62,322 bases of DNA from Enterobacter sp. Bisph1 (GTDB taxonomy: Bacteria; Pseudomonadota; Gammaproteobacteria; Enterobacterales; Enterobacteriaceae): the NCBI RefSeq assembly GCF_000814905.1, contig NZ_JXAG01000019.1, positions 1 to 62,322 on the forward strand, in the 5' to 3' direction. A program made the translations under genes and the position numbers. Positions 47,634 through 57,000 of the stretch are shown here, in pieces (the stretch's first letter is position 1; every line of letters starts with the position of its first letter). Below the pieces are notes generated by a model. That model worked only from the letters and a program-made list of their open reading frames with translations, ran no database searches and was not told the DNA's origin.

Positions 47634-49664
47634 TTAGCCTCTAATTTCAAACAGTGGCGTTTGGCCTGCAATCACCGTGCCTTGCGCTTTAATAACCAGA
47701 CCGTTGAAGTCATCGATATTGCTGACCACCACCGGGCTAATCATGGAACGGGCGTTAGCATTCAGGTATTCCAAATCCATTTCGAGGATCGGTTGCCCCG
47801 CCGTCACTTCAGCGCCCTCTTCCACCAGCCGCGTAAAGCCCTGGCCGCCCAGCGCAACGGTATCGATACCCATGTGGACAACGATTTCCGCGCCTTTAGC
47901 CGTTTCCAGGCAGAACGCATGGTTGGTATTGAAGATTTTCACAATGGTACCCGCAGCCGGAGAAACCACCATTTTATCCGTCGGTTTCACCGCCACGCCG
48001 TCGCCCACCGCTTTGCTGGCGAAGGCTTCATCAGGCACCTGATCCAATGCCACCAGCTCACCGGTGACCGGCGATACCAGTTCAGCGATAAGGGTCGCGT
48101 TCGGTACTGCCTGCGGTTTTACCGCTGCCACAGGAGCCACAGGAGCCACCGCTGCGGGCGCCGCTGCACCGGCCGCCGGGACGTCGCCCGCAACTCTCAT
48201 TGCGTCAGCGATTTTTTCCGCGATAAATCCGACGATGATCTGCACGCCGGTTTTGTTCAGACGAATAACGCCGGAAGCACCCAGACGTTTCGCCATTGAT
48301 TCATTCACCAGCGAAGAGTCTTTTACCGATAAACGCAGACGTGTAATGCACGCATCGATACCCGTCAGGTTAGCCGAGCCGCCTACCGCCGCGATATACT
48401 GGCGCGCCAGACCGCTAACGTCCTGCTCGGCGTTGGCGCTGACATTCACATCGCGACCATCGGTTTCATCCCCGGCAACCGCCAGTTCACGACCCGGGGT
48501 CAACAGGTTGAATTTGGTGATAGTGAAACGGAACACCACGTAGTAGATAACGAAGAACACCAGCCCTTGCAGGATCAGCATCCACCAGTGGGTCGCCAGC
48601 GGGTTACGCGAGGAGAGCACCATATCCACCAGACCGGCGCTGAAGCCAAAACCGGCGATCCAGTGCATGCTTGCCGCGATAAATACGGAGATCCCCGTCA
48701 GCACGGCGTGAATCACATACAGTACCGGCGCAACGAACATGAAGGAGAACTCCAGCGGTTCGGTGATACCGGTAAAGAAGGCAGCAAACGCGCCGGCCAT
48801 CATGATCCCCAGCACTTTGGCTTTATTTTCCGCACGCGCGCAGTGATAAATGGCCAGCGCCGCACCCGGCAGACCGAACATCATGATCGGGAAGAAGCCG
48901 GCCTGGTAACGGCCAGTGATACCGACCACCGCTTTACCGGCTTCGATAGACTGTGCGCCACCGAGGAAGTTAGGAATATCGTTAATGCCCGCTACGTCAA
49001 ACCAGAACACGGAGTTAAGCGCGTGGTGCAGGCCGACCGGAATCAGCAGGCGGTTAAAGAAGGCGTAAACGCCCGCGCCAACGGAGCCCAGTTTCTGAAT
49101 GCTCTCGCCGAAGTCCACCAGGCCCGTAAACACTACCGGCCAGATGTACATCATGATGAAGGCCACCACGATCATCACAAAGGAGGTCAGAATCGGCACC
49201 AGACGACGGCCGCTAAAGAAGGAGAGCGCTTTCGGCAGCTCAACGCTGCTAAAGCGGTTATAGAGCTCAGCGGCAATAATCCCCACCAGAATACCGACAA
49301 ACTGGTTTTTAATTTTGCCAAACGCCGCCGGAACCTGATCCGCAGGAATTTTTTGGATCATCGCTACCGCCGCCGGTGAACAGAGCGTAGTCAGCACCAG
49401 GAAACCAACAAAGCCCGCCAGCGCCGCGGCACCATCTTTATCTTTTGACATACCGTAAGCGACACCGACCGCAAACAGCACGCCCATATTGTCGATAATG
49501 GCGGAACCGGACTGGATGAAAAACGCCGCCAGCGCGTTCTGTCCGCCCCAGCCGACCGGATCAATCCAGTAGCCGATCCCCATCAATATTGCCGCCGCAG
49601 GCAGCGTGGCGACAGGCACCATCAGCGCGCGGCCAATCTTTTGCAGATAACCAAGAATACTCAC
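47634..49664 (-). CDS. nagE: NagE, GlcNAc-specific PTS enzyme IICBA
   Basis: 676 residues. The EIIC membrane domain covers 1 to about 385 (about ten helices, with GITEPLEFSFMFVAP). The EIIB domain has phospho-Cys439 in TGIDACITRLRL. An unusually long Ala/Pro/Val linker (about 496-520) is followed by EIIA with phospho-His597 in EIVVHMGIDT. It imports and phosphorylates N-acetylglucosamine. The longer linker explains much of the extra length against E. coli NagE (about 648). It is divergent from nagBAC. Confidence 0.97.
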   Translation of the reverse strand: MSILGYLQKIGRALMVPVATLPAAAILMGIGYWIDPVGWGGQNALAAFFIQSGSAIIDNMGVLFAVGVAYGMSKDKDGAAALAGFVGFLVLTTLCSPAAVAMIQKIPADQVPAAFGKIKNQFVGILVGIIAAELYNRFSSVELPKALSFFSGRRLVPILTSFVMIVVAFIMMYIWPVVFTGLVDFGESIQKLGSVGAGVYAFFNRLLIPVGLHHALNSVFWFDVAGINDIPNFLGGAQSIEAGKAVVGITGRYQAGFFPIMMFGLPGAALAIYHCARAENKAKVLGIMMAGAFAAFFTGITEPLEFSFMFVAPVLYVIHAVLTGISVFIAASMHWIAGFGFSAGLVDMVLSSRNPLATHWWMLILQGLVFFVIYYVVFRFTITKFNLLTPGRELAVAGDETDGRDVNVSANAEQDVSGLARQYIAAVGGSANLTGIDACITRLRLSVKDSSLVNESMAKRLGASGVIRLNKTGVQIIVGFIAEKIADAMRVAGDVPAAGAAAPAAVAPVAPVAAVKPQAVPNATLIAELVSPVTGELVALDQVPDEAFASKAVGDGVAVKPTDKMVVSPAAGTIVKIFNTNHAFCLETAKGAEIVVHMGIDTVALGGQGFTRLVEEGAEVTAGQPILEMDLEYLNANARSMISPVVVSNIDDFNGLVIKAQGTVIAGQTPLFEIRG

Positions 49665-49775
49665 TTTAATTCCCCCTATGAACCCGATGCGGGCTCACTG
49701 AAACAGTCGTTTTTATTGTGTTACAAACCCTGAAGTCACGGCTATTTTCTCACTACCTGACAGAGTGTGTGAAAA

Positions 49776-49798
49776 ATTAATTCGCCTCGCAAATTAAA
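49776..49798. promoter_or_regulatory. NagC operator, nagE side
   Basis: ATTAATTCGCCTCGCAAATTAAA has the NagC-type core TTCG-N4-CRAA between A/T tracts, about 110 bases upstream of nagE. Confidence 0.65.
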
Positions 49799-49809
49799 AG
49801 CGTATTTTC

Positions 49810-49826
49810 TGTGATAAAAATCACTA
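49810..49826. promoter_or_regulatory. CRP site between nagE and nagB
   Basis: TGTGATAAAAATCACTA is a near-perfect CRP palindrome (TGTGA-N6-TCACA). Its position between two NagC boxes matches E. coli nagE-nagB. Confidence 0.85.
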
Positions 49827-49867
49827 ACTATCGTTTATGAGCCTCCTGAATATTGGCAAACAGGCAA

Positions 49868-49894
49868 AACTTATTTTATGATTAAAAAAATCAG
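49868..49894. promoter_or_regulatory. NagC operator, nagB side
   Basis: ACTTATTTTATGATTAAAAAAATCAGA corresponds to the known E. coli box B (CTTATTTTATCATTCAAAAAATCAG). It lies about 105 bases before the nagB start. Confidence 0.7.
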
Positions 49895-49993
49895 AACGGA
49901 TTGCGCCCTTCTCGCTGCGGCGAACCAGGTTACGCTTAGTTTAGCGATCATGCTTTCCGCCTACACTCTTCATATTACTTTTAGAGGTGAACC

Positions 49994-50794
49994 ATGAGAT
50001 TGATCCCCCTGGCAACAGCCGAACAGGTCGGCAAATGGGCAGCACGCCATATTGTCAATCGTATCAACGCGTTTAAACCCACCGCAGACCGCCCATTTAT
50101 CCTCGGTCTGCCGACCGGCGGCACGCCGCTTACCGCATACAAAGCGTTAGTTGAGATGCACAAAGCAGGCCAGGTTAGTTTCCAGCATGTGGTCACCTTC
50201 AACATGGATGAATACGTTGGCCTGCCGAAAGATCACCCGGAAAGCTATCACAGCTTTATGCACCGCAACTTCTTCGATCACGTTGATATTCCAGCTGAAA
50301 ATATTAACCTGCTGGATGGCAATGCGCCGGATATCGACGCAGAATGCCGCCGTTATGAAGAAAAAATCCGCTCTTACGGTAAAATCCATTTGTTTATGGG
50401 CGGCGTAGGCAACGATGGACATATCGCGTTTAACGAACCGGCTTCTTCTCTCGCTTCGCGCACACGTATTAAAACCCTCACCCATGACACTCGCGTAGCG
50501 AACTCGCGCTTCTTTGACGGCGACGTAAATCAGGTGCCGAAATACGCACTGACCGTTGGCGTTGGCACACTGCTGGACGCGGAAGAAGTGATGATTCTGG
50601 TACTCGGCGGCGTGAAAGCGCAGGCGCTGCAAGCGGCCGTTGAAGGCAACGTTAATCATATGTGGACCATCAGCTGTCTGCAGCTGCATCCGAAAGCGGT
50701 AATCGTCTGCGATGAACCGTCTACGATGGAGCTGAAAGTTAAAACGTTGAAATATTTCAACGAACTAGAAGCGGAAAATATTAAAGGTCTGTAA
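49994..50794 (+). CDS. nagB: NagB, glucosamine-6-phosphate deaminase
   Basis: 266 residues. Active-site Asp72 is in FNMDEYVGL, and the loop [15 protein letters not shown] holds the catalytic His/Glu near 140-148. It converts GlcN-6-P to fructose-6-P and ammonium and is allosterically activated by GlcNAc-6-P. It is the first gene of nagBAC. Confidence 0.98.
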   Translation: MRLIPLATAEQVGKWAARHIVNRINAFKPTADRPFILGLPTGGTPLTAYKALVEMHKAGQVSFQHVVTFNMDEYVGLPKDHPESYHSFMHRNFFDHVDIPAENINLLDGNAPDIDAECRRYEEKIRSYGKIHLFMGGVGNDGHIAFNEPASSLASRTRIKTLTHDTRVANSRFFDGDVNQVPKYALTVGVGTLLDAEEVMILVLGGVKAQALQAAVEGNVNHMWTISCLQLHPKAVIVCDEPSTMELKVKTLKYFNELEAENIKGL

Positions 50795-50857
50795 GTCCGT
50801 TACCGCTGCGCGAGGCGGAACCTGCGCAGCGGTAAACCATGTTAACCGGGGGTTGTT

Positions 50858-52006
50858 ATGTATGCTTTAACTCAGGGCCGGATTTATACCGGCCATGAAA
50901 TTCTGGATGACCATGCGATCATCATCAACAATGATCTGATTGAACGTCTTTGTCCTCTGGCGGAAGTGCCGACAGGCATGGAACAACGCTCGCTGAATGG
51001 TGCCATCCTCGCCCCCGGTTTTATCGACGTCCAGCTCAACGGCTGCGGCGGCGTGCAGTTTAACGACACCGCCGAAGCCGTCAGCGTGAAAACGCTGGAG
51101 ATCATGCAGCAGGCGAATGAACGCTCCGGCTGCACCAGCTTCCTGCCGACGCTTATTACCAGCAGCGACGAACTGATGAAACAGGGCGTGCAGGTGATGC
51201 GCGAGTATCTGGCGAAACACCCGCATCAGGCGCTGGGGCTTCATCTGGAAGGGCCGTGGCTGAATATTGTTAAAAAAGGCACCCATAATCCGGCTTTCGT
51301 GCGCAAACCGGATCACGCGTTGGTCGATTTCCTCTGCCAGAATGCTGATGTGATTACCAAAGTCACGCTGGCACCGGAAATGGCGGGTGACGAGGTGATT
51401 CGCCAGTTGGCAAACGCGGGCATTGTTGTTTCCGCCGGTCACTCAAATGCGACGCTAAAAGAGGCGCAAGCCGGCTTTCGCGCCGGGATCACCTTCGCCA
51501 CCCATCTCTATAACGCGATGCCCTATATCACCGGACGCGAACCAGGTCTGGCGGGTGCGGTACTGGATGACGCGGATGTGTACTGCGGCGTGATTGCAGA
51601 CGGGCTGCATGTCAATTACGTTAATATTCGTAATGCCAAACGGCTAAAAGGCGACAAACTGTGCCTGGTCACGGACGCCACCGCGCCCGCAGGTGCGAAT
51701 ATTGAGCAGTTCATTTTTGCTGGCAAAACAATATACTACCGTAATGGCCTGTGCGTGGACGAAAACGGAACGCTGAGCGGTTCAGCCCTGACGATGATCG
51801 AAGGGGTACGCAATCTGGTGGAATATGTCGGTATTGCACTGGATGAAGCGCTGCGTATGGCAACCCTGTACCCCGCGCGCGCCATTGGCGTAGACCAACA
51901 GCTCGGCAGCCTGGCCGCCGGTAAAGTAGCGAACCTGACGGCGTTCACGCGCGATTATAAAATTATTAAGACCATCGTTAACGGCAACGAGGTCGTCACT
52001 GCATAA
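50858..52006 (+). CDS. nagA: NagA, N-acetylglucosamine-6-phosphate deacetylase
   Basis: 382 residues of the amidohydrolase superfamily. Metal and substrate ligands are seen in [11 protein letters not shown] (Glu), VSAGHSNAT (His), FATHLYNAM (His) and [10 protein letters not shown] (Asp). It deacetylates GlcNAc-6-P, clearing the NagC inducer. It is 63 bases after nagB and 9 bases before nagC. Confidence 0.98.
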   Translation: MYALTQGRIYTGHEILDDHAIIINNDLIERLCPLAEVPTGMEQRSLNGAILAPGFIDVQLNGCGGVQFNDTAEAVSVKTLEIMQQANERSGCTSFLPTLITSSDELMKQGVQVMREYLAKHPHQALGLHLEGPWLNIVKKGTHNPAFVRKPDHALVDFLCQNADVITKVTLAPEMAGDEVIRQLANAGIVVSAGHSNATLKEAQAGFRAGITFATHLYNAMPYITGREPGLAGAVLDDADVYCGVIADGLHVNYVNIRNAKRLKGDKLCLVTDATAPAGANIEQFIFAGKTIYYRNGLCVDENGTLSGSALTMIEGVRNLVEYVGIALDEALRMATLYPARAIGVDQQLGSLAAGKVANLTAFTRDYKIIKTIVNGNEVVTA

Positions 52007-52015
52007 AGAGACGGT

Positions 52016-53236
52016 ATGACATCAGGCGGACAAGCTCAAATTGGAAACGTTGACCTCGTAAAGCAGCTTAACAGTGCGGCGGTTTACCGCCTGATTGACC
52101 AACATGGCCCTATTTCGCGCATTCAAATTGCCGAACAAAGCCAGCTTGCTCCCGCCAGCGTAACAAAAATTACGCGTCAGCTAATTGAGCGTGGGCTGAT
52201 TAAAGAAGTCGATCAGCAGGCCTCTACCGGGGGCCGCCGCGCTATCTCTATTGTTACCGAAACCCGTAACTTTCAGGCAATCGGCGTGCGCCTCGGGCGC
52301 TACGACACGACGCTTACCCTATATGATCTGAGCAGTAAAGTGCTGGCAGAAGAACATTATCCCCTGCCTGAACGTACCCAGGAAACTCTGGAGCATGCGC
52401 TGCTCAATACCATCAGCCACTTTATCGAAGCCAGCCAGCGTAAGATCCGCGAACTGATCGCGATATCGGTTATTTTGCCAGGGCTTGTCGATCCGGAAAG
52501 CGGCGTAATTCGCTATATGCCGCATATTCAGGTTGAAAACTGGGGTCTGGTCGAGGCGCTGGAAAAACGTTTCAAATTAACCTGCTTTGTCGGGCACGAC
52601 ATTCGCAGCCTGGCGCTGGCCGAGCACTATTTTGGCGCAAGCCAGGACTGTGAAGATTCCATTCTGGTGCGAGTGCATCGCGGTACGGGTGCCGGCATCA
52701 TCTCCAACGGGCGTATTTTTATCGGCCGTAACGGCAACGTCGGTGAAATTGGTCACGTACAGGTTGAACCGCTGGGTGAACGCTGCCACTGCGGCAACTT
52801 TGGCTGTCTGGAAACCATTGCCGCCAATGCGGCTATTGAGAACCGCGTTCGGCATCTGCTGGAACAGGGTTACCAGAGCCGTATGACGCTGGAGGACTGT
52901 TCGATCAAGGCTTTGTGTAAAGCCGCCAATAAAGGCGACGTGCTGGCCTGTGAAGTGATTGAGTATGTCGGTCGCCACCTCGGTAAAACTATCGCCATTG
53001 CCATCAACCTGTTTAATCCGCAAAAAGTGGTGATTGCCGGTGAGATTGTCGAGGCGGAAAAAGTGCTGCTGCCAGCCATCGAAGCCTGCATTAATGCCCA
53101 GACGCTCAAAGCGTTTCGCAAAAATCTACCGGTGGTGCCTTCCGCACTGGATCACCGCTCGGCGATTGGCGCGTTTGCGCTGGTAAAACGCGCTATGCTG
53201 AATGGTCTGCTGCTGCAACGTTTACTGGAAAATTAA
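52016..53236 (+). CDS. nagC: NagC, GlcNAc-responsive ROK-family repressor
   Basis: 406 residues. The winged helix-turn-helix is at about 28-75 (RIQIAEQSQLAPASVTKITR). The ROK sugar-binding domain has the zinc motif CHCGNFGCLE. It represses nagE/nagBAC and, in E. coli, chiP and glm genes, with GlcNAc-6-P as inducer. Its last 30 codons (GAFALVKRAMLNGLLLQRLL) reappear as decayed copies in the downstream gene array. nagD, normally next, is absent. Confidence 0.98.
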   Translation: MTSGGQAQIGNVDLVKQLNSAAVYRLIDQHGPISRIQIAEQSQLAPASVTKITRQLIERGLIKEVDQQASTGGRRAISIVTETRNFQAIGVRLGRYDTTLTLYDLSSKVLAEEHYPLPERTQETLEHALLNTISHFIEASQRKIRELIAISVILPGLVDPESGVIRYMPHIQVENWGLVEALEKRFKLTCFVGHDIRSLALAEHYFGASQDCEDSILVRVHRGTGAGIISNGRIFIGRNGNVGEIGHVQVEPLGERCHCGNFGCLETIAANAAIENRVRHLLEQGYQSRMTLEDCSIKALCKAANKGDVLACEVIEYVGRHLGKTIAIAINLFNPQKVVIAGEIVEAEKVLLPAIEACINAQTLKAFRKNLPVVPSALDHRSAIGAFALVKRAMLNGLLLQRLLEN

Positions 53237-53359
53237 GCCGCACCGGGATTCTTTTCACTCATCGCTGAGTGCAAGGGATCCCGTAAAAAATCGCCTCTGG
53301 CACACCTCTTTAATACCTCACCTGGCCGCAAACGCTTCTGGTCGAGCGAATACCCCGTA

Positions 53360-53409
53360 ATTCAGTGCCGCACCTGGTATAACCTCACCCTCACTTACCC
53401 CAATATATT
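53360..53409 (+). promoter_or_regulatory. conserved promoter-like module upstream of array gene 1
   Basis: ATTCAGTGCCGCACCTGGTA (53360-53379) and CAATATATT (53401-53409) recur upstream of genes 2 and 3 with the same 41-base offset and about 100 bases before each ATG. The second block could hold a -10 (TATATT). The first is a candidate activator or operator site. Confidence 0.55.
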
Positions 53410-53502
53410 ATGTTTCGTCAACGCGCCTGGATGTACACAGAAATCGTTGTCTGGAAGGGAGTAAGTGAATACGCGATTTAGCCAACAAGGAGAGTGAAAA
53501 TT

Positions 53503-54822
53503 ATGCCTGTCATACAAAAAATGCCGGTCCCCAAAGTTAAACATTTTGGTTTTTACTCTGATATCTACAGGGGGTTTGCCGATATCGCGGGTGAAAAGAA
53601 TATGCCTGAGCCAGCAAAAACCCGTCTGTATAAGGGGGTTGTCTCTGGCACTGCAGGCCAAAGCGGGAACAATAATTTGTATTGTATTACCGAAGGTAGG
53701 CAGGAGGAGTTAATTGTCACTTTTTATGAACAATTATCCGGGACCGGAGAGATGGTCTATCTGTACGATAAAAATGCGCCATTCTTTACTGCCAATAGCA
53801 AATTTCTGTCCAAAATTGACACCGACAAGCCGCACCGGCTTTTTGCCACTTTTACCGGGGGAAACTCACTGTTTGCGAGCCGTGCAGCCAGCTTCGTTAG
53901 AGAAAAGCTGAAACCCTACACATTTCAAAGTGTGGTCTGGAATAGCTGGTCCTGGCTGCCGCAACGCTTCTCATTCTGTATGCCAAAGAGCTACGTTATC
54001 AGGCTGGACCTTAAGACAGGTGACGTCAGATCATTTAATACCCACCACCCTCAGGTGGAACGGTTTCTTACACGTAAAGAATTTCTGAGTGATAACCGCC
54101 TCGCGGTGAGGACCAGATTACAGTTCTGGCTAAGAGAGTGGTTTGAGGAACATAAAGAATATCTTGCCTACAAAGATAGAGCGATTGAACTAAGTCAAAA
54201 AGATCCCGCCCGATATACCATGAAGTTGTTAAGAGCCATCGGCGGTGACAACTCATATCTCCTCCTCAGCTATGAAAAATATCGAGGCTTTGAGAATGAC
54301 ATGGCTATTGCCGCTGACGACCAGACGGAATTCCTTATTCTTTTACCGGATGCCGAATACGCATTACCAAAAGGTAGAGAGCAAGAGAAATCGCCGGTCG
54401 AGAACAAAGAGGCATTTATATTTGAAAAGCCAACAACAACTCCGCTGCAGCGTCGTAAGGTAAAGAAAATCTCCGTTATGCAAGCGCCGGTCAGAGCCTC
54501 CGCCGTTCCCTTTCATCGCACTGAATCTGTCTATACGGTAGAGGAGAGTCAATTATTTACTTTGCAACGTAATCTTTTGACTGACTATTGCGGGAAAGAG
54601 GCGAAAGACACGCTCTCACATATTGAGGTCATTAAAGCAGATTTGGCCGCCGGGCGGTTGCCAACAAAAAGTGTTGAACACTATCTGGTCGCCGATCTTC
54701 CCGCCTTAAGCCGCAGTAAAGGCCGCGGAGCATGGAGACTGTTAATTATCCGTAATCAAAAGGTATTAACCCTTCACATTATTGCCGACTATCACGACGG
54801 AACCTGGAAGCAATGGAGTTAA
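53503..54822 (+). CDS. 439-residue array protein 1, unknown family
   Basis: Not recognised. The ATG at 53503 has AAGGAG 10 bases upstream; a GTG 9 bases earlier is too close to it. There is no signal peptide or membrane helix. Domain 1 (about 1-290) begins VPKVKHFGFYSDIYRGFADI and has FATFTGGNSLFASRAA, VVWNSWSWLP and IRLDLKTGDVRSF. A basic, Pro/Lys-rich linker (about 290-345, QRRKVKK) leads to domain 2 (345-439) with two helices and a final beta block, GRGAWRLLIIRNQKVLTLHI, then ADYHDGTW. Its middle section is closest to copy 3 and its C-terminus to copy 2. It lies directly after nagC in a four-gene array. Confidence 0.8.
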   Translation: MPVIQKMPVPKVKHFGFYSDIYRGFADIAGEKNMPEPAKTRLYKGVVSGTAGQSGNNNLYCITEGRQEELIVTFYEQLSGTGEMVYLYDKNAPFFTANSKFLSKIDTDKPHRLFATFTGGNSLFASRAASFVREKLKPYTFQSVVWNSWSWLPQRFSFCMPKSYVIRLDLKTGDVRSFNTHHPQVERFLTRKEFLSDNRLAVRTRLQFWLREWFEEHKEYLAYKDRAIELSQKDPARYTMKLLRAIGGDNSYLLLSYEKYRGFENDMAIAADDQTEFLILLPDAEYALPKGREQEKSPVENKEAFIFEKPTTTPLQRRKVKKISVMQAPVRASAVPFHRTESVYTVEESQLFTLQRNLLTDYCGKEAKDTLSHIEVIKADLAAGRLPTKSVEHYLVADLPALSRSKGRGAWRLLIIRNQKVLTLHIIADYHDGTWKQWS

Positions 54823-54928
54823 CTAACATTTTGCTGTATCGGTTTACTTGAAGGTGAACGTGTTTATGTTAATCCCGTCGATGGCGGCAGCAGCAAGCAG
54901 AATCCGTAATCGATATACGACGGATTCT

Positions 54929-54957
54929 GTCTGCGGCAACGGTTGCTGGAAAACTGA
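54929..54957 (+). pseudogene. decayed nagC 3' end, copy between array genes 1 and 2
   Basis: GCGGCAACGGTTGCTGGAAAACTGA corresponds to the last codons of nagC (CTGCAACGTTTACTGGAAAATTAA). The bases after it (CGGCACCGGAGATTTTACTCACTTAACGCTGAG) resemble the sequence just after nagC. It is a trace of duplication of a unit that began inside nagC. Confidence 0.6.
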
Positions 54958-55072
54958 ACGGCACCGGAGATTTTACTCACTTAACGCTGAGGGAAAAAGC
55001 ACCCTTTAAAAAGCCAAAATCAGCATCCCTTGTTTACCGTATCAAATTGCTGGCCAGGCAATTAGCCCTCGA

Positions 55073-55122
55073 ATTCAGTGCCGCACCTGGTACAAAATTC
55101 CCCTCACTTAGCGCAATATATT
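55073..55122 (+). promoter_or_regulatory. conserved promoter-like module upstream of array gene 2
   Basis: ATTCAGTGCCGCACCTGGTA (55073-55092) is identical to the block before gene 1, with CAATATATT at 55114-55122. The offset of 41 bases is the same as for genes 1 and 3. The surrounding spacer has drifted much more. Confidence 0.55.
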
Positions 55123-55213
55123 TTTTATCAGCGAGCCCTGAATATATGCGGTAAACGTGTTCAAGAAGAGAGCGAATGAAGACTCGCTTTCAATAACAAG
55201 GAGCGTGAAAATT

Positions 55214-56533
55214 ATGCCAGCGTCCAAAAGAATGCCTGTTCCCAAAGTTAAACATTTTGGTTTTTATTTTGATATCGACAGAGGGTTTGCGGATATCACG
55301 GATGAAAAAAACCTTCCTATACCAGAAAAAACCCTACTTAGTGAGGGCGTTAATTCTGGAATCGCAGGCCAAACTGAATACAATAATTTATATTGCATCA
55401 GTACCGGTTTTCAAGATGAGTTAATTATCGCTTTCTATGAGCAATTATCCGGGTACGGGGAATTAATCTATCTTCACGAAGATAATACGGAATATTTTAC
55501 TGAATGTAGCAAATTCTTGTCTAAAATTGATATCTCAAAGCCGCACCGACTTTTTGCCACCTTTACCGGGGGAAATGCGCTGCTGGCGAGTCGTGCAGCG
55601 AGGCTCGTTACCCTCCAGCTGAAAGATTATACTTTTCAGCGTGTCGTCTGGAACACCTGGTCCTGGCTCCCGCCGATATTCACAGTATGTGTGATAAAGG
55701 AATACGTTGTCAGGCTGGATCTTAACACTGGCGATGTCAAATCATTTGCTACGAATTACAACCAGGTTGAAAGATTTATCCGCCGCAAAGGATTTGCAGT
55801 GGATATCTGCTTTGCAGCGAGGGAAAAGTTAGATAAATGGTTAAAAGATTGGTTTGATAAAAATAAAGAATATGCTGCCTATAAAGAAAAGGCGCTCCTT
55901 CTTAACCAAAAAGATCCCAACGTATATTCAATGAAGATGTTTGAATCGCTCACCGGCGAGCCGGCACGTCTCCTTGCAAGCTATGAAAAAGATCGATATT
56001 TCTGTCATGAAAACGACATCATCTCCCATCCCACAACGGAAATACTTATTATGCTGCCGAGTGAAATCTATGACTTGCCTAAAGGAATAGAACAAGTTAA
56101 ACAGCCAGCTGCTGAAAAGGAGGGTTTCATATTTGAAAAACCTATAACGACTCAGCCGCAGCGGCGCAACGTAAAGAAAGCGCCTGTTAAGGAAATGCGG
56201 ATCAAACCCTCCGCCGTATCCTTTCACCGTACAGAATCTCTCTATACGGTACAGGAAAGTGAAATGTTTAATGCACAACGTAATCTTCTGGATAACTACT
56301 ATGGAGAAGAGGCACAACACACGCTCTCACATATTGAGGTCATTAAAAACGATTTAGCCACGGGGCGGTTACCCAGAAAAAGTGTTGAACATTACTTTGT
56401 CGCCGATCTTCCCGCCTTAAGCCGCAGTAAAGGCCGCGGCGCATGGAGACTGTTAATTACCCGTAATCAAAAGGTATTAACCCTTCACATTATCGCCGAC
56501 TATCACGACGGAACCTGGATACAGTGGAGTTAA
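55214..56533 (+). CDS. 439-residue array protein 2, unknown family
   Basis: Not recognised, and a paralogue of copies 1, 3 and 4 with exactly the same length. The ATG at 55214 follows AAGGAG by 10 bases; upstream in-frame codons to 55157 are spacer. It shares VPKVKHFGFYFDIDRGFADI, TFTGGNALLASRAA and VVWNTWSWLP. The middle (KNKEYAAYKEKALLLNQKDP and SHPTTEILIMLP) is closest to copy 4. The last 110 bases are nearly identical to copy 1, suggesting gene conversion. A basic linker, QPQRRNVKKAPVK, precedes the C-terminal domain. Confidence 0.8.
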   Translation: MPASKRMPVPKVKHFGFYFDIDRGFADITDEKNLPIPEKTLLSEGVNSGIAGQTEYNNLYCISTGFQDELIIAFYEQLSGYGELIYLHEDNTEYFTECSKFLSKIDISKPHRLFATFTGGNALLASRAARLVTLQLKDYTFQRVVWNTWSWLPPIFTVCVIKEYVVRLDLNTGDVKSFATNYNQVERFIRRKGFAVDICFAAREKLDKWLKDWFDKNKEYAAYKEKALLLNQKDPNVYSMKMFESLTGEPARLLASYEKDRYFCHENDIISHPTTEILIMLPSEIYDLPKGIEQVKQPAAEKEGFIFEKPITTQPQRRNVKKAPVKEMRIKPSAVSFHRTESLYTVQESEMFNAQRNLLDNYYGEEAQHTLSHIEVIKNDLATGRLPRKSVEHYFVADLPALSRSKGRGAWRLLITRNQKVLTLHIIADYHDGTWIQWS

Positions 56534-56647
56534 CGTTCCACGTTATAAACATTTCGCTCTACCGGCTTACGTAAAGAAGCGCGCATGTATGTTTGCGCCG
56601 TCGAAGGGGCATGCTTGCAAACCGAGTACAACAGTATACAGAATCAT

Positions 56648-56743
56648 TTCCGTATAGGATCACGGCCCGGCGCCTGGTGCGTTTGCCCTGCTCAACACGT
56701 CATGAGGAATGGCTTACTACTGCAAAGTTTACTGAAAAGCTGA
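56648..56743 (+). pseudogene. decayed nagC 3' end, copy between array genes 2 and 3
   Basis: This is the best-preserved relic. It runs parallel to nagC 53150-53236 and encodes GAFALLN and, after an indel, NGLLLQSLLKS then stop, against GAFALVKRAMLNGLLLQRLLEN in NagC. The frame is interrupted, so it makes no protein. It shows that the duplicated unit included the 3' end of nagC. Confidence 0.75.
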
Positions 56744-56857
56744 GCCGAACCGGGGATCCTGCTCACGTAAAGCTGGGTTAAAAGGGATCCTCGTAAAAAT
56801 CAACCTCAGCGAACCTTATTAACTCCTCAGATTGCTGGCCGAGCTATTACCCGTATA

Positions 56858-56907
56858 ATTCAGTGCCGCACCTGGTACAAAATCCTTCGCAATTAATCCA
56901 ATATATT
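56858..56907 (+). promoter_or_regulatory. conserved promoter-like module upstream of array gene 3
   Basis: ATTCAGTGCCGCACCTGGTA (56858-56877) and CAATATATT (56899-56907), again 41 bases apart, start to start, and 102 bases from block 2 to the ATG. No copy exists before gene 4, which probably depends on this promoter. Confidence 0.55.
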
Positions 56908-57000
56908 TGGTTTCATCAACGAGTCCTGAATGTACGTGATAATCGTGGTCAGTAAGAGAGCGAAAGAATAGTCGATTTAATAATAAGGAGGATGAAATTT

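Larger units (their letters stand above)
49665..49993. promoter_or_regulatory. divergent nagE-nagB control region
   Basis: 329 bases without a gene. It holds two NagC sites flanking a CRP site, the arrangement that in E. coli permits looped repression by NagC and CRP activation. The nagB ribosome site is TTTTAGAGGTG before 49994. Confidence 0.85.
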
